Source of the DNA: UBA10939 sp050942745
GTDB taxonomy: Bacteria > Myxococcota > Myxococcia > Myxococcales > UBA5297
Reading direction: 5' to 3'
Length of the DNA stretch: 16,568 bases
Assembly (NCBI GenBank): GCA_050942745.1
Contig: JBMNNX010000146.1
Coordinates: 1 to 16,568, forward strand
The notes beneath the pieces are model-generated. The model searched no databases and was not told the origin of the DNA. It saw nothing but the letters and a program-made list of their open reading frames with translations. The position numbers were made by a program, and so were the translations under genes. Positions 13,080 through 16,568 of the stretch are shown here, in pieces. Each line of letters starts with the position of its first letter. The stretch's first letter is position 1.

Positions 13080-15926
13080 ATGGCGGACCGGGGCTTCCCA
13101 CGGACAAGGCAGCAGCGCGCTCGAAGGTGCGGGCGCGCGGCGTCAATGCTCGCAGCGGCGAGCCTGGCGTTGTCCAGCCTCGCGCTCGCGAGGCCGGCCG
13201 AAATCGGGATCCGAGCCTTCGAGGCAGACGACCGCGAATCGAACGGCCGCGGCCCGGCCTCGAGTGGCCGAGCGGCAGGGCCCGCGCCAGGTCGCGCCGG
13301 CGCCGGCTCAGCGACACCCGACGCGCTCGCTCGCGGCGACAACCTCGTTCCGCCGCGGCTCACCAGGAACTCTCCGGCCCGGTATCCGCCAGCGCTCGCC
13401 GCCGAGCGGGTCGAGGGCGAGGTCTGGCTCGACTTGGTGATCAACCCCGACGGCTCTGTCGGCGAGGCGAAGCTGCTCCGGGGTGTACACCCGCTGCTTG
13501 ACCAGTCCGCGCTGGCGGCTGCGCTCGACCTCGGGTTCGAGCCGGCGACCCTCGACGGAGTGCCGGTGCCGGTGCGCATCCAGTTCAGCTACCGCTTTGT
13601 CGCTCCGCCGCGGGTCATCACGCCGGAGAAGCCACCGACTGGCGTGCTCACTGGGCTCGTGCGCGCGCGCGGCACCCGCAGGCCCGTGCCCGGCGCGAGC
13701 ATCGTCTTCGGCGACGAGCTGGGGACGGTCGCCGACGAGGATGGGCGCTTCGAGATTGAGCTGCCGGTCGGCGCCCACCGGGCAAGGGTGCGCGCGCCGG
13801 GTTTCCACGCGGCCGAATACAAGGAGGAGATCCGCACCGGCGAAAGGCTCGAGGTCGTCTACTCCATCGAGCCGCGGCAGCTCAATCCCTACGAGACCAT
13901 CGTGCGCGCCGAGCGCGACCGCACCGAGGTCGCCCGCGTCTCGCTCAACCGCCAGGAGGTCCACGAGGTCCCCGGCACCATGGGCGATCCGTTCCGCGTG
14001 GTGATGCTGATGCCCGGGGTCGGCAGCTTCCTGTCGGGCGTCGCTTATCCCGTCGTGCGCGGCTCGGCGCCCGCCTCGAGCGGCTACTACCTGGACGGCG
14101 TACGCGTGCCGATCCTCTTCCACCTCTTCCTCGGCCCGGCGGTCATTCATCCCGATTTCGTGGAAGGCATCGACTTCTTCCCGGGCGCGCCGCCGGCGCG
14201 CTTTGGCCGGCTGATGGGCGGGGTCATCGACGGCAGGACGAAGAGCCCGACCGAGCCGGGCCTGCACGCGAGCGCCTACGCCGACGTCATCAACACCGGC
14301 GCCTTCGTCGAGTATCCGTTCGAGGCGACCGGCACCCGGGTCTCGCTGGCCGGGCGCTTCAGCTATGCCGCCTGGCTCGCGGCGCTGGCCGCCAGCGCGC
14401 TGCAGGAGCCGGCGCCGGCCGGGTCGGAGACCCCGAGCTTCGTGCTCGACTTCTGGGACTACCAGGGGCGCGTCGAGCAGCAGATAGGTCCGGGGACGCT
14501 GCGGCTGTTCGGCTTTGGCAGCAGCGATCGGATGGGCACCACCGCCGACAGCCCCGACGTGGCCACCGCGACGCAGGCCATCCTCTTCCACCGGGTCGAC
14601 CTGCGCTGGCGCGGCCCACTGGCGGGCGGCGAGGTCGAGGCGGGCGCGGTCTGGGGCATCGACAAGCTCGCCTTCGAGTCGCAGGGCCTGGGCCGCTCGC
14701 GCACCTACTTCGGCGTCGAGGAGGGCACCCTGGGCGCCCGGCTCGGATGGTCGAGCCGGATGACCGAGGGGCTCGAGCTGCGGCTCGGCGGCGATCTCGA
14801 CCGCCGCCAGGCGCGGGTCATCGTCGGGCGCACCTACGACGGCAGCTCGCCGATGGCCAGCCTGCGCGGTCCGCAGTCGCTGGGCACCTTCGCCGGCAGC
14901 TACGGCGAGCTCGTCTGGAAGCCGGGCGATTCCTGGACGGTGATCCCCGGGCTGCGCGCCGACAGTTACCACCTCGCCCCGGGCATCCAGCACTGGGCGC
15001 TCGAGCCCCGGCTCACGGTGCGCCACAGCCTGCTCGACAACCTGGTGCTCAAGGGCGCGGCCGGGCTTTACCACCAGCACCCCATCACCCTGATCCACGT
15101 TCCGGTCGTCGATCTGGCGGGCCTGGAGATGGGCATCCAGCGTGCCCTCCAGTTCGACGTGGGGGCCGAGTGGACGGTGTTCGACGGGATCGAGATCAAC
15201 GCCGACGTCTACTTCAACCCGCTGCTGCGCACCGTCGAGCTCAACCCCTTCGACGCCGACGCGCTGAACGGGTTGAAGGGCACGCCGATAAGCTCGAGCG
15301 ACCTGGAGGACCCGCAGGCCCTGCTGCGCGGTGGCGACGTCTCCTCGACCGGCTATGCCTACGGCTTCGAGCTGATGCTGCGCCGTCCGCTCGGCGGCAA
15401 CTGGTTCGGATGGATCTCGTACTCGCTGCAGCGCAGCACGCGCTGGACCGAATACAGCGTCTACGACAAGAACGGCGCGGTGACAGGCCGAGCCTCCGGC
15501 TACCTGCCGTACGCCTTCGACCAGACCCACATCGTCAACGCTGTTCTCAGCCTGAAGCTGGGCAACTGGACCCTGGGAACCGCCCTGCACTTCAACACCG
15601 GGCGGCCGGAGACCGGGGTGATGACCTCTTCGACGATGCGCGAGAGCCGCGACCCGCAGGGGCGCGAGGCCTGGGTTCGCGTCGGGCACCAGAACGCCGA
15701 TCGGCTCCCGCCGTTCTTCCGGGCCGACGTGCGGGTCGCGCACACCTGGGCGTTCGAGACCTTCCTGCTCGAGGCCTACCTCGACGTCCTCAACATCAGC
15801 TTCACGAGCGAGATCGTCGGCTTCTCCTACACCGGCGGCACGTGGGGAGGCGGCGGGCCGCTCGAGAAGGTGCCCGAGGGCTTCCCGGTCGTTCTGCCGG
15901 TGCTCGGGGTCAAGGGCTCGTACTGA
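13080..15926 (+). CDS. TonB C-terminal domain fused to a TonB-dependent receptor
   Basis: A 948-residue outer-membrane protein. Order: basic N-region and signal peptide (about 1-38, ending LALARPAE), Ala/Gly/Arg-rich linker (about 40-88), TonB C-terminal domain (about 90-175; RYPPALAAERVEGEV, INPDGSV, FEPATLDGVPVPV), carboxypeptidase-regulatory-like beta-sandwich (about 187-265; GLVRARGTRRPVPGA, ADEDGRFEI), receptor plug (about 290-390; FFPGAPPARFGRLMGGVIDG), then a beta-barrel to the C-terminal Tyr. It should import or bind an unknown ligand. The TonB domain would sit in the periplasm attached to the receptor, not to the inner membrane; such fusions occur in Myxococcota. The frame is open upstream to 12687, but the signal peptide favours ATG 13080 (ATG 13146 is possible). 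No Shine-Dalgarno stands out. No exbB/exbD beside it. Confidence 0.88.
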   Translation: MADRGFPRTRQQRARRCGRAASMLAAASLALSSLALARPAEIGIRAFEADDRESNGRGPASSGRAAGPAPGRAGAGSATPDALARGDNLVPPRLTRNSPARYPPALAAERVEGEVWLDLVINPDGSVGEAKLLRGVHPLLDQSALAAALDLGFEPATLDGVPVPVRIQFSYRFVAPPRVITPEKPPTGVLTGLVRARGTRRPVPGASIVFGDELGTVADEDGRFEIELPVGAHRARVRAPGFHAAEYKEEIRTGERLEVVYSIEPRQLNPYETIVRAERDRTEVARVSLNRQEVHEVPGTMGDPFRVVMLMPGVGSFLSGVAYPVVRGSAPASSGYYLDGVRVPILFHLFLGPAVIHPDFVEGIDFFPGAPPARFGRLMGGVIDGRTKSPTEPGLHASAYADVINTGAFVEYPFEATGTRVSLAGRFSYAAWLAALAASALQEPAPAGSETPSFVLDFWDYQGRVEQQIGPGTLRLFGFGSSDRMGTTADSPDVATATQAILFHRVDLRWRGPLAGGEVEAGAVWGIDKLAFESQGLGRSRTYFGVEEGTLGARLGWSSRMTEGLELRLGGDLDRRQARVIVGRTYDGSSPMASLRGPQSLGTFAGSYGELVWKPGDSWTVIPGLRADSYHLAPGIQHWALEPRLTVRHSLLDNLVLKGAAGLYHQHPITLIHVPVVDLAGLEMGIQRALQFDVGAEWTVFDGIEINADVYFNPLLRTVELNPFDADALNGLKGTPISSSDLEDPQALLRGGDVSSTGYAYGFELMLRRPLGGNWFGWISYSLQRSTRWTEYSVYDKNGAVTGRASGYLPYAFDQTHIVNAVLSLKLGNWTLGTALHFNTGRPETGVMTSSTMRESRDPQGREAWVRVGHQNADRLPPFFRADVRVAHTWAFETFLLEAYLDVLNISFTSEIVGFSYTGGTWGGGGPLEKVPEGFPVVLPVLGVKGSY

Positions 15927-16162
15927 CGGCGCTCGTCCGGCGAGACAGGGCTGCGACCCGGTGCCGTCCCGAAGGCCGCGGCGCCGTCCGACGCGCTCTC
16001 GATTCCCGCCGAGCCTGAGAAGGCTTGCGCTCGCGCGGCGCGGGCTGGCGCGGGGGGCGCCGCCTCGGTCGCTTCGGCCGGCTTGGGCAGGGGCGCTATG
16101 CGCTCGGCTCCATGAACCCGCGCGCACTGGCCGTGGCAAGATGCAGGGCGAAAGGAGCCGAC

Positions 16163-16568
16163 ATGCGTCCCGTCGTTCTTGCCGCCGGTCTGGTTCTCGT
16201 GTGCGTTGCCGGGCGAAGTGAGGCAGAGCCTCGCATCATCGACGTCAGGCCCCAGCGCAAGAAGGTCGCCGTCGCGCGTTTTGCCGAGGTGCGCGTGCTG
16301 ATGAGCGACTCCGAGACTTCGCGAAGCCTCGCGCCCTCCATCCTCGAGCAGTTGCGGTCGCTCGGGTACGAAGTCGCGCCAGCGGTCGAATTCGAATCCG
16401 GGCAGGAGCCCAAGCCGGCGAAGTCGCTGCTGCGCTTCGAGATCCTGAGGAGCGGCGAGAGCTGCTTCGTCACCGCCAAGGCAGCCGAGCCCAAGGCCGA
16501 GACGAGCTTCTGGCGTTGGGAGACCGGCGACGACTTGCGGCCGTGCGCCACCCAGGTCGAGGACGCGA
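16163..16568 (+). CDS. Secreted protein of unknown function, 3' end missing
   Basis: An ATG at 16163 with AAGGAG 6 bp upstream opens a frame of 135 residues that is still open at the window end. The N-terminus is a signal peptide (MRPVVLAAGLVLVCVAG) with a likely cleavage after SEA near residue 21. There is no lipobox cysteine, so it is probably a periplasmic or secreted soluble protein. The visible mature part has alternating strands and one helix (SLAPSILEQLRSLGY), plus two cysteines (about 100 and 128) that could form a disulfide. I do not recognise a family. It follows the receptor-fusion gene on the same strand after a 236-bp gap, so it probably has its own promoter. That gap contains no other gene I can support. 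Confidence 0.75.
   Translation, partial: MRPVVLAAGLVLVCVAGRSEAEPRIIDVRPQRKKVAVARFAEVRVLMSDSETSRSLAPSILEQLRSLGYEVAPAVEFESGQEPKPAKSLLRFEILRSGESCFVTAKAAEPKAETSFWRWETGDDLRPCATQVEDA

Noticed and set aside
13308..16139. 943-residue open frame on the minus strand opposite the receptor fusion
   Set aside because: Same cause. The sequence is Arg/Glu/Gln-rich low complexity without helices, signal peptide or motifs, while the + strand shows TonB, plug and barrel features.

Overview
The window is GC-rich DNA (about 70% by eye) from a Gram-negative bacterium, most likely a Myxococcota or related former deltaproteobacterium. Three things point there: a lipoprotein made almost only of Asp-Ala-Gly repeats, a TonB C-terminal domain fused in front of a TonB-dependent receptor, and strong third-position GC bias that opens very long antisense shadow frames. 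I see no transposase, integrase, phage gene, tRNA, rRNA or CRISPR array. It reads as an ordinary chromosomal segment of mostly single genes, with one compact operon.

Layout. 1-149 (-): possible 5' part of a gene running off the left edge. 185-469 (+): small cysteine-patterned lipoprotein. 593-2887 (-): quinol-type nitric oxide reductase (norZ), behind a 275-bp upstream gap with three tandem decamers. 3163-3966 (-): proline-iminopeptidase-like alpha/beta hydrolase. 4178-4444 (+): DAG-repeat lipoprotein. 4647-6343 (-): four-gene operon, read from high to low coordinate as two paralogous three-helix membrane proteins, an ECF sigma factor, then a zinc-finger anti-sigma factor. 6667-8061 (-): ATP-type phosphofructokinase. 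8062-8492: gene-free, with three REP-like hairpins. 8493-9461 (-): quinolinate synthase (nadA). 9549-10859 (+): CNNM/CorC-type membrane protein. 10934-11593 (-): rhomboid protease. 11844-12854 (-): EpsC-type serine acetyltransferase. 13080-15926 (+): TonB-domain/receptor fusion. 16163-end (+): secreted protein of unknown function, cut by the window edge.

How they work together. The only clear functional unit is the ECF operon. Its genes are overlapped or separated by a few bases, and the two membrane proteins resemble the TM2-TM3 part of ExbB/TolQ/MotA subunits. I infer that they sense or tune an envelope signal passed to the sigma/anti-sigma pair, and this is the best candidate here for an undescribed system. 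The nitric oxide reductase is alone, without nirS/nirK, nosZ or norR beside it, which fits NO detoxification better than full denitrification. The phosphofructokinase, NadA and serine acetyltransferase are core-metabolism genes with no partners adjacent. The rhomboid lies downstream of the acetyltransferase on the same strand, 250 bp away, with no evident functional link.
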